Below are positions 17,223 through 27,796 of a stretch of DNA of 64,000 bases, piece by piece; the stretch's first letter is position 1; the number at the start of each line of letters is the position of its first letter. The translations under genes were made by a program, and so were the position numbers. Under the pieces are notes generated by a model. The model was not told the DNA's origin. It saw nothing but the letters and a program-made list of their open reading frames with translations, and made no database searches. Origin of the DNA: Blautia sp. An249. GTDB lineage: Bacteria; Bacillota; Clostridia; Lachnospirales; Lachnospiraceae. Location of the stretch: assembly GCF_002159835.1 (NCBI RefSeq), contig NZ_NFJL01000008.1, positions 62,001 through 126,000 on the forward strand, read 5' to 3'.

Positions 17223-17534
17223 ATGTCAGCTATGAAAATTAAAAAAGGCGATACTGTAAAAGTAATTGCCGGTAAAGATAAAGGCAAGGAAGGAAAAGTT
17301 CTTGCTGTAAACAAGAAAGACAATACCGTTCTTGTGGAAAACGTAAACATGATTACCAAACATACAAAACCATCTGTTGCCAACCAGCAGGGCGGAATCG
17401 TGAACAAGGAAGCTCCGATTCATGCATCCAACGTAATGTATGTTTACAAAGGAAAGGCAACCAGAGTCGGATTTAAAATGGATGGAGACAAGAAAGTCCG
17501 CATCGCAAAATCCACTGGTGACGTTATCGATTAA
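17223..17534 (+). CDS. rplX: 50S ribosomal protein L24 (uL24)
   Basis: L24 of 103 residues, an assembly initiator with a KOW motif ([21 protein letters not shown]). GTG 17217 is in frame but lies inside the RBS AGGAGGG at 17211-17217, so ATG 17223 is chosen. Confidence 0.95.
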   Translation: MSAMKIKKGDTVKVIAGKDKGKEGKVLAVNKKDNTVLVENVNMITKHTKPSVANQQGGIVNKEAPIHASNVMYVYKGKATRVGFKMDGDKKVRIAKSTGDVID

Positions 17535-17555
17535 TTAAGAGAGGAGGCATGACAA

Positions 17556-18095
17556 ATGAGCAGATTAAAAGATCTTTATAAAAACGAAATCATGGATGCC
17601 ATGACAAAGAAATTTGGATATAAAAACGTAATGGAAGTGCCAAAACTCGAAAAAATCGTTGTCAACATGGGTGTTGGTGAGGCAAAAGAAAATGCAAAAC
17701 TTCTGGATGCCGCCATTGCAGATATGGAATTGATTACAGGACAGAAGGCAGTTGCCACAAAAGCAAAGAAATCTGTGGCAAACTTCAAAATCCGTGAAGG
17801 TATGCCAATCGGCTGTAAGGTCACATTAAGAGGCGAGAAAATGTATGAGTTTGCGGATCGCCTGATCAACCTGGCTCTTCCGCGTGTACGTGACTTCCGC
17901 GGCGTAAATCCAAACGCATTTGATGGAAGAGGAAACTATGCTCTGGGTATTAAAGAGCAGTTAATTTTCCCGGAAGTAGAGTATGACAAGGTAGACAAAG
18001 TAAGAGGTATGGATATTATTTTCGTAACTACTGCTAAGACAGATGAAGAAGCCCGTGAGTTACTGAAATTATTCAACATGCCGTTTGCGAAATAA
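17556..18095 (+). CDS. rplE: 50S ribosomal protein L5 (uL5)
   Basis: L5 of 179 residues, binding 5S rRNA and the P-site tRNA. Signatures: [34 protein letters not shown] and [20 protein letters not shown]. Confidence 0.97.
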   Translation: MSRLKDLYKNEIMDAMTKKFGYKNVMEVPKLEKIVVNMGVGEAKENAKLLDAAIADMELITGQKAVATKAKKSVANFKIREGMPIGCKVTLRGEKMYEFADRLINLALPRVRDFRGVNPNAFDGRGNYALGIKEQLIFPEVEYDKVDKVRGMDIIFVTTAKTDEEARELLKLFNMPFAK

Positions 18096-18110
18096 TAGGA
18101 GGAATGATTC

Positions 18111-18296
18111 ATGGCTAAAACAGCAATGAAAATCAAACAGCAGCGTAAAGCGAAATTCTCCACAAGAGAATACAACCGCTGCAGAATCTGTGGCCGTCCA
18201 CATGCTTATTTAAGAAAATACGGAATCTGCAGAATTTGTTTCCGTGAATTAGCATATAAGGGACAGATCCCTGGTGTGAAAAAAGCAAGTTGGTAA
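18111..18296 (+). CDS. rpsZ: 30S ribosomal protein S14, zinc-binding type (uS14)
   Basis: Short S14 of 61 residues with a zinc knuckle: [20 protein letters not shown] provides two CXXC pairs about 16 residues apart. This is the type Z (C+) form, so its incorporation depends on zinc; no zinc-free copy is seen here. Confidence 0.97.
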   Translation: MAKTAMKIKQQRKAKFSTREYNRCRICGRPHAYLRKYGICRICFRELAYKGQIPGVKKASW

Positions 18297-18319
18297 GATA
18301 AGGAAGGAGGCAAACTGAT

Positions 18320-18721
18320 ATGACAATGAGTGATCCGATTGCAGATATGCTTACAAGAATCCGTAACGCGAACACTGCAAAACACGATACCGTAGATGTA
18401 CCGGCTTCTAAAATGAAAATTGCGATTGCAGACATTCTTTTAGATGAAGGATATATTGCAAAATACGATCTGGTAGAAGATGGAAGCTTTAAAAATATCC
18501 ATATTACATTAAAATATGGTGAAGATAAAAACGAAAAAATTATCACAGGCCTGAAGAGAATTTCCAAACCGGGTCTGCGTGTATACGCCGGAAAAGACGA
18601 ACTGCCGAAGGTTCTCGGAGGACTGGGCGTGGCTATCATTTCCACAAACAAAGGCGTAATCACAGATAAAGAAGCCAGAAAACAGCAGGTAGGCGGAGAA
18701 GTATTAGCTTTCGTTTGGTAA
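18320..18721 (+). CDS. rpsH: 30S ribosomal protein S8 (uS8)
   Basis: S8 of 133 residues, central-domain assembly protein. In E. coli it represses the spc operon. Signatures: [14 protein letters not shown] and the C-terminal [22 protein letters not shown]. The 78-base gap to rplF carries a GAGAGGAA/TTCCTCTC hairpin at about 18751-18771. Confidence 0.97.
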   Translation: MTMSDPIADMLTRIRNANTAKHDTVDVPASKMKIAIADILLDEGYIAKYDLVEDGSFKNIHITLKYGEDKNEKIITGLKRISKPGLRVYAGKDELPKVLGGLGVAIISTNKGVITDKEARKQQVGGEVLAFVW

Positions 18722-18799
18722 AGCCAGACAACCTGCAATCACTGAAAACAGAGAGGAAGCCTATTCCTCTCCGACAATCTAAGTAAGGAGGACAATCTT

Positions 18800-19339
18800 A
18801 TGTCACGAATCGGCAGACTGCCAATCGAAGTTCCTGCAGGAGTAACTGTAGACATTAAAGATGGCAATTTAGTAACCGTTAAGGGACCAAAAGGAACCTT
18901 AGAGAAAGCTCTTCCAACAGAGATGGAAATCAAGATGGAAGACGGTCATGTGGTAGTAACAAGACCAAACGATTTAAAGAAAATGAAATCCCTGCATGGT
19001 TTAACCAGAAGCCTTCTGCACAACATGGTTGTTGGCGTAAGCGAAGGATATACAAAAACTCTGGAAGTAAACGGTGTAGGTTACAGAGCTCAGAAACAGG
19101 GCAAGAAATTAGTATTATCCTTAGGTTATTCCCATCCGGTAGAAATGGAAGATCCAGAAGGACTGGAATCCAAAGTAGAAGGAAATCAGATCATTGTTTC
19201 TGGTATTGACAAAGAAAAAGTAGGACAGTTCGCTGCTGAAATCAGAGACAAGAGAAGACCTGAGCCATATAAGGGCAAAGGTATTAAATATGCGGATGAA
19301 GTTATCAGACGTAAAGTTGGTAAAACTGGTAAGAAATAA
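18800..19339 (+). CDS. rplF: 50S ribosomal protein L6 (uL6)
   Basis: L6 of 179 residues, a duplicated fold near the GTPase-associated centre. Signatures: [15 protein letters not shown] and the C-terminal [21 protein letters not shown]. Confidence 0.97.
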   Translation: MSRIGRLPIEVPAGVTVDIKDGNLVTVKGPKGTLEKALPTEMEIKMEDGHVVVTRPNDLKKMKSLHGLTRSLLHNMVVGVSEGYTKTLEVNGVGYRAQKQGKKLVLSLGYSHPVEMEDPEGLESKVEGNQIIVSGIDKEKVGQFAAEIRDKRRPEPYKGKGIKYADEVIRRKVGKTGKK

Positions 19340-19356
19340 ATAAGGAGAGTGTGAAA

Positions 19357-19725
19357 ATGATAAAGAAAGCATGTAAGGCAGATATTCGCCGTAATAAGCA
19401 TAGAAGATTACGTCATCATTTAAGCGGCACCGCACAGTGCCCGCGTCTGGCTGTATTCAGAAGCGACAAGCATATGTACGCCCAGATTATTGATGACACA
19501 GTTGGCAAGACTTTAGTATCAGCTTCTACTCTTCAGAAAGACGTAAAAGCAGAATTAGAGCATACCAACGATGTAAAAGCAGCAGCATATCTGGGAACTG
19601 TAATCGGAAAGAAAGCAGTAGAAGCAGGTATTTCCCAGGTTGTTTTTGACAGAGGCGGCTTTATATATCACGGAAAAGTGAAAGCACTGGCAGACGCAGC
19701 AAGAGAAGCTGGACTGGATTTCTAA
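19357..19725 (+). CDS. rplR: 50S ribosomal protein L18 (uL18)
   Basis: L18 of 122 residues, binding 5S rRNA. GTG 19351 is in frame, but AAGGAGAG at 19342-19349 is too close to it and fits ATG 19357. Signatures: [18 protein letters not shown] and [24 protein letters not shown]. Confidence 0.95.
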   Translation: MIKKACKADIRRNKHRRLRHHLSGTAQCPRLAVFRSDKHMYAQIIDDTVGKTLVSASTLQKDVKAELEHTNDVKAAAYLGTVIGKKAVEAGISQVVFDRGGFIYHGKVKALADAAREAGLDF

Positions 19726-19745
19726 GAAAGGGAGGACGCAAACGC

Positions 19746-20255
19746 ATGAAACGTAATCTTATTGATGCTAGTCAGTTAGAATTAGAAGATAAAGTAGTAT
19801 CAATTAAGCGTGTTACCAAGGTTGTTAAAGGTGGTCGTAACTTCCGTTTCACAGCTTTAGTTGTTGTGGGAGACGGCAATGGCCATGTTGGTGCAGGCTT
19901 AGGAAAAGCAACTGAAATTCCGGAAGCAATCCGCAAAGGAAAAGAAGATGCAATGAAGAAACTGGTTACTGTAGCAAGAGATGAAAACGGAAGTATTACC
20001 CATGACTTTATCGGTAAATTCGGAAGCGCTCAGATGCTTCTGAAACGTGCCCCGGAAGGTACCGGTGTTATCGCCGGAGGTCCTGCCCGTGCCGTAATCG
20101 AATTAGCAGGTATTAAAAACATCCGTACAAAATGCATGGGTTCCAGAAATAAGCAGAACGTAGTACTTGCAACCATCGAAGGATTAAAGCAGTTAAAGAC
20201 TCCGGAAGAAGTAGCAAAACTTCGCGGAAAATCTGTTGAAGAGATTTTTGCTTAA
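19746..20255 (+). CDS. rpsE: 30S ribosomal protein S5 (uS5)
   Basis: S5 of 169 residues, part of the mRNA entry and fidelity region. Signatures: [20 protein letters not shown] and the decoding-side loop [20 protein letters not shown]. Confidence 0.97.
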   Translation: MKRNLIDASQLELEDKVVSIKRVTKVVKGGRNFRFTALVVVGDGNGHVGAGLGKATEIPEAIRKGKEDAMKKLVTVARDENGSITHDFIGKFGSAQMLLKRAPEGTGVIAGGPARAVIELAGIKNIRTKCMGSRNKQNVVLATIEGLKQLKTPEEVAKLRGKSVEEIFA

Positions 20256-20268
20256 GGAGGAAAAGAAG

Positions 20269-20448
20269 ATGGCAGACTTAAAAGTAACATTAGTAAAATC
20301 TACAATCGGAGCTGTTCCGAAACATAAAAAAACGGTAGAAGCAATGGGGCTGAAGAAAACCAATAAAAGTGTTATCATGCCGGACAATGCAGCTACCAGA
20401 GGTATGATTAAACAGGTTCAGCATTTAGTGAAAGTAGAAGAAGCTTAA
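20269..20448 (+). CDS. rpmD: 50S ribosomal protein L30 (uL30)
   Basis: L30 of 59 residues. The frame extends up into rpsE (20236), but TTAAGGAGG directly after the rpsE stop and the family start MADLKVTLVKSTIG select ATG 20269. Confidence 0.95.
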   Translation: MADLKVTLVKSTIGAVPKHKKTVEAMGLKKTNKSVIMPDNAATRGMIKQVQHLVKVEEA

Positions 20449-20487
20449 AACAGATATACAGATAGCAGATTAAAAGGAGGTGCCCAC

Positions 20488-20928
20488 ATGGATTTATCAA
20501 ACTTAAGACCGGCAGAAGGTTCTAAGCACAGCAATAATTTCAGAAGAGGCCGTGGCCATGGTTCCGGTAACGGAAAGACCGCTGGTAAAGGACATAAAGG
20601 ACAGTTAGCACGTTCCGGCGCTAAGAAGGCAGGATTTGAAGGCGGTCAGATGCCTTTATACAGACGTATCCCGAAGAGAGGTTTCACAAACCGCAACTCC
20701 AAGGATATTGTTGCAATTAACGTCAGCGTGCTGGAGAGATTTGAAGACGGAACAGAAGTAACTGTAGAAAAACTTCTGGAAAGCGGAGCAATCTCTCATG
20801 CAAGAGATGGTGTTAAGATCCTCGGAAACGGTGATCTGACAAAGAAGCTGAATGTGAAAGTAAACGCCTTCAGCGAAAGTGCGAAAGCAAAAATTGAAGC
20901 AGCGGGTGGAACAGTTGAGGTGATTTAA
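20488..20928 (+). CDS. rplO: 50S ribosomal protein L15 (uL15)
   Basis: L15 of 146 residues. The basic, glycine-rich N-terminal extension ([21 protein letters not shown]) threads into 23S rRNA. The stop overlaps the secY start by one base, giving tight coupling. Confidence 0.97.
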   Translation: MDLSNLRPAEGSKHSNNFRRGRGHGSGNGKTAGKGHKGQLARSGAKKAGFEGGQMPLYRRIPKRGFTNRNSKDIVAINVSVLERFEDGTEVTVEKLLESGAISHARDGVKILGNGDLTKKLNVKVNAFSESAKAKIEAAGGTVEVI

Positions 20929-22244
20929 TGTTTGAGACTCTTCAGAACGTAGTTAAATTAAAAGACATTCGCCGAAAACTGTTGTATGTAGTCTGGATGA
21001 TTCTGGTGATCCGTATCGGTTCCAATATGCCGATTCCGGGAGTTGACACTTCCGAAATCCAGAACTGGTTTGCAAGCCAGTCCTCGGATGCATTTAACTT
21101 TTTTGATGCATTCACCGGCGGATCTTTCACCCAGATGTCCATACTGGCATTAAACATCACGCCATACATTACATCTTCCATCATTATGCAGCTTTTAACC
21201 ATTGCTATTCCCAAACTGGAAGAGCTGCATAAAGACGGCGAAGAAGGCAGAAAGAAAATTACAGCAATTACCCGTTACCTGACAATTGGTCTTTCTCTGT
21301 TTGAGTCTACCGCAATGTGCATCGGATTCGGACGCTCCAATTTAATTCCGGATATGAACTTCGGAAAAGGAATTGTAGTTGTTGCCTGCCTGACAGCAGG
21401 TTCCGGATTCCTGATGTGGATGGGCGAACGTATTACAGAAAAAGGAATCGGAAACGGTACATCCATTGTTCTGACTATCAACATTGTTTCCAGAATTCCA
21501 AACGACTTTGTACGTTTATATGAAAACTTTGTACAGGGAAAAACCATTGCCAAAGGAACTCTGGCAGCCGTCATTATTATTGCAGTTGTAATTTTAGTAA
21601 CTGTTTTTGTATTAATTCTCAACGGCGCACAGAGAAAAATTCCGGTACAGTATTCCAAGAAGATGGTAGGCCGTAAGATGATGGGAGGGCAGTCCAGCTC
21701 TATTCCGTTAAAAGTGAATACAGCAGGCGTTATTCCTATTATTTTTGCTTCATCCATTATGTCTTTCCCTACGATTATTGCAACATTTATGGGAAAAACA
21801 GGAGGAACCGGTATTGGAGGAGAGATTTTAAACACGCTGTCTTCCAGCAACTGGTGTGATCCAAGCAGGCCTGTTTATTCACTGGGACTTTTGATTTATG
21901 TGGTACTGGTAGTATTCTTTGCATATTTTTATACTTCCATTACCTTTAACCCGCTGGAAATTGCTGATAATATCAAAAAGCAGGGAGGCTTTATTCCGGG
22001 AATCCGTCCTGGAAAACCAACCAGCGATTATTTGACAAAAATCTTAAATTATATTATTTTTATAGGTGCTACAGGTCTTATCATTGTAGCCGTAATTCCA
22101 TTTTTCTTTAATGGAGTATTCGGTGCGGACGTATCATTTGGAGGAACTTCCCTCATCATTATTGTAGGGGTTATTCTGGATACAATTAAACAGATTGAAT
22201 CTCAGATGCTGGTTCGCAACTACAAGGGATTCCTGAACAGCTAA
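20928..22244 (+). CDS. secY: Protein translocase subunit SecY
   Basis: Central channel of the Sec translocon, 438 residues with ten predicted membrane helices. Signatures: the plug/TM2 region TQMSILALNITPYITSSIIMQ and the cytoplasmic loop ADNIKKQGGFIPGIRPGKPT between TM8 and TM9. Coupled to rplO by a one-base overlap. Confidence 0.98.
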   Translation: MFETLQNVVKLKDIRRKLLYVVWMILVIRIGSNMPIPGVDTSEIQNWFASQSSDAFNFFDAFTGGSFTQMSILALNITPYITSSIIMQLLTIAIPKLEELHKDGEEGRKKITAITRYLTIGLSLFESTAMCIGFGRSNLIPDMNFGKGIVVVACLTAGSGFLMWMGERITEKGIGNGTSIVLTINIVSRIPNDFVRLYENFVQGKTIAKGTLAAVIIIAVVILVTVFVLILNGAQRKIPVQYSKKMVGRKMMGGQSSSIPLKVNTAGVIPIIFASSIMSFPTIIATFMGKTGGTGIGGEILNTLSSSNWCDPSRPVYSLGLLIYVVLVVFFAYFYTSITFNPLEIADNIKKQGGFIPGIRPGKPTSDYLTKILNYIIFIGATGLIIVAVIPFFFNGVFGADVSFGGTSLIIIVGVILDTIKQIESQMLVRNYKGFLNS

Positions 22245-22260
22245 GGAAACAGTCTAGGAT

Positions 22261-22982
<722 letters not shown>

Positions 22983-23030
22983 CAGGAAAAGTCAGATTAT
23001 AAGCGTAAATGGCAGGATGGAGTGAAAGAA

Positions 23031-23789
23031 ATGTCGGTGTCGATAAAAACAGAAAAAGAAATAGAGCTTATGAGAAAAGCCGGTGAACTGCTGGAACAGG
23101 TGCACAATGAACTGGCTCAGTATATTAAACCGGGAGTTTCTACCTGGGAAGTAAACAAGGTGGGAGAGAAGCTGATTCGGGAATTAGGATGCATTCCCAA
23201 TTTTCTGAATTACAACGGATTTCCGGCATCTTTTTGTATCAGTTTAAATGATGAAGTGGTTCATGGAATTCCTTCCAAGGAGAAGATTATCCGCGACGGA
23301 GATCTGGTGAAAGTGGATGCAGGCCTGATTTATAAAGGTTACCATTCCGATGCAGCCAGAACTTATGCGGTAGGCGAGGTAACTCCGGAAGCGAAACAGC
23401 TTATGGATGTGACCAGACAGTGCTTCTTTGAAGGTTTAAAATATGCAAAAGCAGGAAATCATTTAAATGATATTTCTTCTGCGATTGGCGCTTATGCAGA
23501 GAAATTCGGATATGGAGTTGTCCGCGATCTGGTTGGACATGGAATCGGCACCCATCTCCATGAAGATCCGCAGATCCCCAATTTCGCACAGAAACGCAGA
23601 GGGATTCGTCTGATGGCAGGCATGACCTTTGCCATTGAGCCTATGATCAACATCGGGCGTCCCGATGTGGCATGGCTGGATGATGACTGGACCGTTGTAA
23701 CAGAAGATGGTTCTCTTTCAGCTCATTACGAGAATACCGTTTTGATAACAGACGGGGAACCGGAGCTCTTAACGCTCAGCAGTAAATAG
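23031..23789 (+). CDS. map: Methionine aminopeptidase, type I
   Basis: Removes initiator methionine; 252 residues with the pita-bread fold. Metal ligands are recognisable in VKVDAGLIYKGYHSDAART (two Asp), GHGIGTHLHE (His), FAIEPM (Glu) and the final HYENTVLI Glu. GTG 23022 is in frame, but ATG 23031 after AGGATGGAG is preferred. Confidence 0.95.
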   Translation: MSVSIKTEKEIELMRKAGELLEQVHNELAQYIKPGVSTWEVNKVGEKLIRELGCIPNFLNYNGFPASFCISLNDEVVHGIPSKEKIIRDGDLVKVDAGLIYKGYHSDAARTYAVGEVTPEAKQLMDVTRQCFFEGLKYAKAGNHLNDISSAIGAYAEKFGYGVVRDLVGHGIGTHLHEDPQIPNFAQKRRGIRLMAGMTFAIEPMINIGRPDVAWLDDDWTVVTEDGSLSAHYENTVLITDGEPELLTLSSK

Positions 23790-23814
23790 TTAGCAGAGAC
23801 ATTGGAGGTTAAAT

Positions 23815-24033
23815 ATGTCGAAAGCAGATGTAATAGAAGTGGAAGGCACGGTATTGGAGAAACTGCCAAATGCCATGTTTAGAGTAGAACTGGAAAATAA
23901 ACATGTGGTACTGGCACATATCAGCGGAAAACTTCGTATGAATTTTATCCGTATCCTGCCAGGAGATAAGGTTACCATTGAACTTTCTCCCTACGATTTG
24001 ACAAAAGGCAGAATTATCTGGCGTGATAAATAA
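23815..24033 (+). CDS. infA: Translation initiation factor IF-1
   Basis: OB-fold protein of 72 residues that occupies the 30S A site during initiation. Signatures: [20 protein letters not shown] and the C-terminal [23 protein letters not shown]. It directly follows map; no KOW/L14e-like gene lies between, unlike some related genomes. Confidence 0.97.
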   Translation: MSKADVIEVEGTVLEKLPNAMFRVELENKHVVLAHISGKLRMNFIRILPGDKVTIELSPYDLTKGRIIWRDK

Positions 24034-24056
24034 AGAAGAAAAATGTAAAAAGATAC

Positions 24057-24106
24057 TTGCAATTTCTGCGCGTAAATGCTAGAATATAATCCGAGCGTTT
24101 ACGCGT
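24057..24106 (+). promoter_or_regulatory. Promoter before rpmJ overlapped by an inverted repeat
   Basis: TTGCAA at 24057-24062 and TAGAAT at 24080-24085 with a 17-base spacer form a second promoter within the supercluster. An 11-of-12 inverted repeat (CGCGTAAATGCT at about 24070-24080, AGCGTTTACGCG at about 24094-24105) brackets the -10 region. It could be a repressor operator or a promoter-proximal RNA hairpin. Confidence 0.65.
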
Positions 24107-24141
24107 AGCATTTTGATTCAGGAATGGAAGGAGGATTTCCA

Positions 24142-24255
24142 GTGAAAGTAAGGTCATCTGTAAAACCGATTTGCGAAAAATGCAAAATTATCAAAAGAAA
24201 AGGAAGTATCAGAGTAATCTGTGAAAATCCGAAACACAAACAGCGTCAGGGTTAA
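24142..24255 (+). CDS. rpmJ: 50S ribosomal protein L36 (bL36), zinc-binding type
   Basis: Protein of 37 residues starting with GTG at 24142 after AAGGAGG. Cysteines in ICEKCK plus a later ICENPKHKQ provide the C3H zinc site. It is shorter than most gene finders' limits but unambiguous in sequence and position between infA and rpsM. Confidence 0.96.
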   Translation: MKVRSSVKPICEKCKIIKRKGSIRVICENPKHKQRQG

Positions 24256-24370
24256 GAACCATCCGGCTGTTTGGAACAGAAACGTGCGGCTGCAGTGCGG
24301 AACACCAGGAAACGTTGTTCCGGACTGTTTAAAATAATGTAAGAGGAGAAATCTTCTTATTTTATAAGAT

Positions 24371-24551
24371 ATTGCCTAATACCGAGAGGGCAATGACTGG
24401 CCTCTGGCCAACAGATAGCGCAGCTATCGCTCGGAAAGGCCGGATTTTCCGGCTGGGTGTTTACCGAGACACCCCAATTAGGAACAATATTAACGAAGGC
24501 CAAAGAAGAGAGATACCCCATTTCACCGCGTGCTTTTTGCACCGTGGTATC
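24371..24551 (+). promoter_or_regulatory. Multi-hairpin leader RNA between rpmJ and rpsM
   Basis: Six consecutive hairpins: ATTGCC 24371-24376/GGCAAT 24389-24394; TGGCC/GGCCA 24398-24410; GATAGC/GCTATC 24414-24428; GCCGG/CCGGC 24439-24453; GGGTGT 24455-24460/ACACCC 24469-24474; GATACC 24512-24517/GGTATC 24546-24551 enclosing GTGC/GCAC. The loops of the first and fifth both contain ACCGAG, complementary to the linker CTCGG at 24430-24434, so pseudoknots are possible. Not recognised as a named RNA. Probably controls rpsM and following genes. Confidence 0.65.
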
Positions 24552-24593
24552 CGAATCGGGCGGCTTTCTGCAGAAAATGGAGGAAATAATTAC

Positions 24594-24962
24594 ATGGCTC
24601 GTATCGCTGGTGTAGACTTACCAAGAGACAAACGTGTAGAAATCGGTCTTACCTATATCTATGGAATTGGAAGATCAAGCGCAACAAAGATTGTGGAACA
24701 GGCTGGAGTAAATCCAGATACCCGTGTCAGAGATCTGACTGACGAAGAAGTTAATAAAATGCGTGAAATTATTGATGAAACCATGATGGTGGAAGGTGAT
24801 TTAAGAAGAGAAATCGCTCTGAACATCAAGAGACTTCAGGAAATTGGATGCTATCGCGGAATCCGTCACAGAAAAGGACTTCCTGTTCGTGGACAGAAGA
24901 CAAAGACAAACGCAAGAACACGCAAAGGTCCTAAGAGAACGGTAGCGAATAAGAAAAAATAA
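24594..24962 (+). CDS. rpsM: 30S ribosomal protein S13 (uS13)
   Basis: S13 of 122 residues, contacting L5 and P-site tRNA. Starts at ATG 24594 ([20 protein letters not shown]) after TGGAGG. The open frame continues upstream to 24372, but that stretch is the hairpin-rich leader and has no resemblance to S13. C-terminal [16 protein letters not shown] motif intact. Confidence 0.97.
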   Translation: MARIAGVDLPRDKRVEIGLTYIYGIGRSSATKIVEQAGVNPDTRVRDLTDEEVNKMREIIDETMMVEGDLRREIALNIKRLQEIGCYRGIRHRKGLPVRGQKTKTNARTRKGPKRTVANKKK

Positions 24963-25007
24963 GTAACTTAAAATTCGATTAAAAGGAAAGTGTAGGTTAG
25001 TTTTAAA

Positions 25008-25400
25008 ATGGCAAAAGTGACTAAGAAAACGACAAAACGTCGTGTCAAGAAAAACGTTGAACGCGGACAGGCACATATCCAGTCTTCTTTTAACAATACC
25101 ATTGTTACATTGACAGATACAGAAGGAAACGCTCTTTCATGGGCAAGTGCCGGTGGTCTGGGATTTAGAGGTTCAAGGAAATCTACTCCTTATGCAGCAC
25201 AGATGGCAGCAGAGACAGCAACAAAGGCTGCATTAGTGCATGGCTTAAAAACAGTTGATGTTATGGTAAAGGGACCTGGTTCCGGACGTGAAGCAGCAAT
25301 TCGTGCCCTTCAGGCATGCGGTCTTGAAGTAACCAGTATCCGTGACGTAACTCCGGTTCCGCATAACGGATGTCGTCCACCAAAACGTAGAAGAGTTTAA
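25008..25400 (+). CDS. rpsK: 30S ribosomal protein S11 (uS11)
   Basis: S11 of 130 residues on the 30S platform. Signatures: [19 protein letters not shown] and [18 protein letters not shown] at the C terminus. Confidence 0.97.
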   Translation: MAKVTKKTTKRRVKKNVERGQAHIQSSFNNTIVTLTDTEGNALSWASAGGLGFRGSRKSTPYAAQMAAETATKAALVHGLKTVDVMVKGPGSGREAAIRALQACGLEVTSIRDVTPVPHNGCRPPKRRRV

Positions 25401-25417
25401 TTAGGAGGTAGCTTACC

Positions 25418-26011
25418 ATGGCAGTAAATAGAGTGCCTGTTCTGAAAAGATGCAGATCTCTTGGTCTGGATCCGATCTATTTAGGAATTGATAAAAAGTC
25501 CACAAGACAGTTAAAACGTGCGAACCGTAAAGTATCTGAATACGGACTTCAGTTAAGAGAAAAACAGAAAGCAAAATTCATTTACGGAGTACTGGAAAAA
25601 CCTTTCCGTAACTACTATAAGAAAGCCGACAGAATGAAAGGCCAGACAGGTGAAAACCTGATGGTTATGCTGGAAACCCGTCTGGACAACGTAGTATTCC
25701 GTATGGGATTCGCAAGAACCAGAAGAGAAGCAAGACAGATCGTTGACCACAAACATGTAATGGTAAACGGAAAATGTGTAAACATTCCGTCTTACCTGAT
25801 CAAAGCCGGCGATGTGATCGAAATCAAAGAAAAATGCAAAGGTTCTGAAAGATATAAGAGCATTCTGGAAACCACCGGCGGAAGATTAGTTCCGGAATGG
25901 CTGGATGTGGATCAGGAAGCTTTAAGAGGAACTGTAAAAGAACTTCCAACCAGAGAAATGATTGATGTACCAGTAGACGAAATGCTTATCGTCGAATTGT
26001 ATTCTAAATAA
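25418..26011 (+). CDS. rpsD: 30S ribosomal protein S4 (uS4), zinc-free type
   Basis: S4 of 197 residues, primary binder of the 16S 5' domain. The N terminus ([16 protein letters not shown]) lacks the cysteine cluster of the zinc form, so this is the C-minus type. The S4 RNA-binding domain is seen at [30 protein letters not shown]. Confidence 0.96.
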   Translation: MAVNRVPVLKRCRSLGLDPIYLGIDKKSTRQLKRANRKVSEYGLQLREKQKAKFIYGVLEKPFRNYYKKADRMKGQTGENLMVMLETRLDNVVFRMGFARTRREARQIVDHKHVMVNGKCVNIPSYLIKAGDVIEIKEKCKGSERYKSILETTGGRLVPEWLDVDQEALRGTVKELPTREMIDVPVDEMLIVELYSK

Positions 26012-26077
26012 TTTCATCTAATTTAAAGAATAGATACCCTCAAACAATGATGAACCCAGAAGGAGGGAAACTAATAA

Positions 26078-27037
26078 GTGTTTGATTTTAATAAACCTAA
26101 AATTGAGATCACTGAAATTTCTGATGATAAAAGATATGGCAGGTTTGTCGTAGAACCTCTGGAAAGAGGTTATGGTACTACTCTGGGCAACTCCCTGAGA
26201 AGAATCATGCTTTCTTCTCTTCCGGGAGCAGCCGTAAGCCAGGTGAAAATTGACGGAGTGCTTCATGAGTTCAGTTCAATCCCTGGTGTAAAAGAAGATG
26301 TAACAGAAATTATTATGAATCTGAAAAGCCTGGCAATTAAGAATCACAGCAGTGACAACGAGCCGAAGACCGCATACATTGAATGCGAAGGCAAGGGAGT
26401 TGTAACGGCTGCTGATATTCAGGCGGATCAGGATATAGAGATTATGAATCCGGATCAGGTAATTGCCACATTAAACGGCGGAAAAGACTGCCGTCTTACT
26501 ATGGAACTGACAATTACCAAAGGACGCGGCTACGTAAGTGCAGACAAGGGAAAATCAGACGACATGCCAATCGGCGTTATCGCTGTGGACGCTATCTACA
26601 CACCGGTTGACCGTGTGAATCTTACGGTTGAGAACACCCGTGTGGGACAGATTACCGATTACGATAAACTGACTCTGGATGTTTACACCAACGGTACTCT
26701 GGATCCGGACGAGGCAGTCAGCCTTGCGGCAAAGGTATTAAGCGAGCATTTAAGCCTGTTTATCGACCTTTCCGAAAATGCGAAGACTGCGGAAGTTATG
26801 ATTGAGAAAGAGGACAATGAGAAAGAAAAAGTTCTGGAAATGAGCATCGATGAACTGGAACTTTCCGTTCGTTCTTATAACTGTCTGAAGAGAGCCGGAA
26901 TTAATACTGTGGAAGAACTTTGCAACCGTACTTCCGACGATATGATGAAGGTTCGTAACTTAGGACGGAAATCCTTAGAAGAAGTTCTTGCAAAATTAAA
27001 AGAACTGGGGCTTCAGTTACAGCCTACAGAAGAATAA
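26078..27037 (+). CDS. rpoA: DNA-directed RNA polymerase subunit alpha
   Basis: Alpha subunit of 319 residues. The N-terminal assembly domain includes [20 protein letters not shown]; the C-terminal domain (about residues 255-315) has [19 protein letters not shown] and [17 protein letters not shown], which bind UP elements and activators. GTG start at 26078 after AAGGAGGG. Confidence 0.98.
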   Translation: MFDFNKPKIEITEISDDKRYGRFVVEPLERGYGTTLGNSLRRIMLSSLPGAAVSQVKIDGVLHEFSSIPGVKEDVTEIIMNLKSLAIKNHSSDNEPKTAYIECEGKGVVTAADIQADQDIEIMNPDQVIATLNGGKDCRLTMELTITKGRGYVSADKGKSDDMPIGVIAVDAIYTPVDRVNLTVENTRVGQITDYDKLTLDVYTNGTLDPDEAVSLAAKVLSEHLSLFIDLSENAKTAEVMIEKEDNEKEKVLEMSIDELELSVRSYNCLKRAGINTVEELCNRTSDDMMKVRNLGRKSLEEVLAKLKELGLQLQPTEE

Positions 27038-27141
27038 TGCCACGGGCAGACTGCCTGTGAGAATGAGGGTGGGGCGCCAAAGCAGACTGGCAGTAAGACC
27101 GAACAAGCATGTCAGCCTGTCCCACAGATGGAGGAAAAATC

Positions 27142-27678
27142 ATGGCAAAATATAGAAAATTAAGCAGAACATCTGCACAGAGAAAAGCTTTATTAAGAAG
27201 CCAGGTAACAGCTCTTTTATACCATGGAAAGATTGTTACTACAGAAGCAAAAGCAAAAGAAATCCGTAAAATCGCTGACGGCGTAATCGCTATGGCAGTT
27301 CGCGAGATGGACAACTTTGAAACAGTAACCGTAACTGCAAAAGTTCCGAAAAAGGACGCAGACGGAAAAAGAGTAAAAGAAGTTGTTGACGGAAAGAAGA
27401 AAACGGTATATGATGAAGTACAGAAGGAAATCAAAAAAGACGCTCCTTCCAGACTTCATGCAAGACGTCAGATGATGAAAATTTTCTATCCGGTGAAAGA
27501 AGTACCTGCAAAAGGCGCCGGAAGAAAGAAAAACACCAAAGACGTTGATATGGTTAAGAAAATGTTTGAAGAAGTTGCACCGAAATATGTGGGACGTAAC
27601 GGCGGTTATACCAGAATCGTAAAGATTGGACCACGTAAAGGCGATGCAGCTATGGAAGTATTAGTTGAATTAGTTTAA
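27142..27678 (+). CDS. rplQ: 50S ribosomal protein L17 (bL17) with a large central insertion
   Basis: L17 of 178 residues, last gene of the supercluster. The N-terminal part (KLSRTSAQRKALLRSQVTAL) and C-terminal part (APKYVGRNGGYTRIVKIGPRKGDAA) match the family. About 50-65 extra, lysine-rich residues lie roughly between 58 and 125 compared with the usual 115-130 residue protein. Start ATG 27142 after TGGAGG; the frame opens at 27109. Confidence 0.95.
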   Translation: MAKYRKLSRTSAQRKALLRSQVTALLYHGKIVTTEAKAKEIRKIADGVIAMAVREMDNFETVTVTAKVPKKDADGKRVKEVVDGKKKTVYDEVQKEIKKDAPSRLHARRQMMKIFYPVKEVPAKGAGRKKNTKDVDMVKKMFEEVAPKYVGRNGGYTRIVKIGPRKGDAAMEVLVELV

Positions 27679-27686
27679 GGGCCCAG

Positions 27687-27715
27687 GGGGACTGTCCATG
27701 TGACGGTTCCCTTTT
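27687..27715 (+). terminator. Terminator of the ribosomal supercluster
   Basis: Ten-base arms at 27687-27696 and 27702-27711 pair completely (two G-U pairs) around the loop CATGT, followed by TTTT. Confidence 0.75.
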
Positions 27716-27796
27716 AATATTACAGGGAAATCCCGGAGGACAGTCCGGCTGTAAGGGAGATAAGCCATAAATATATTGTAGTAGGAGGAATATTGG

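Noticed and set aside
24372-24593. An N-terminal extension of rpsM open to 24372
   Set aside because: The stretch is hairpin-rich, has no S13 similarity, and a good RBS precedes ATG 24594.
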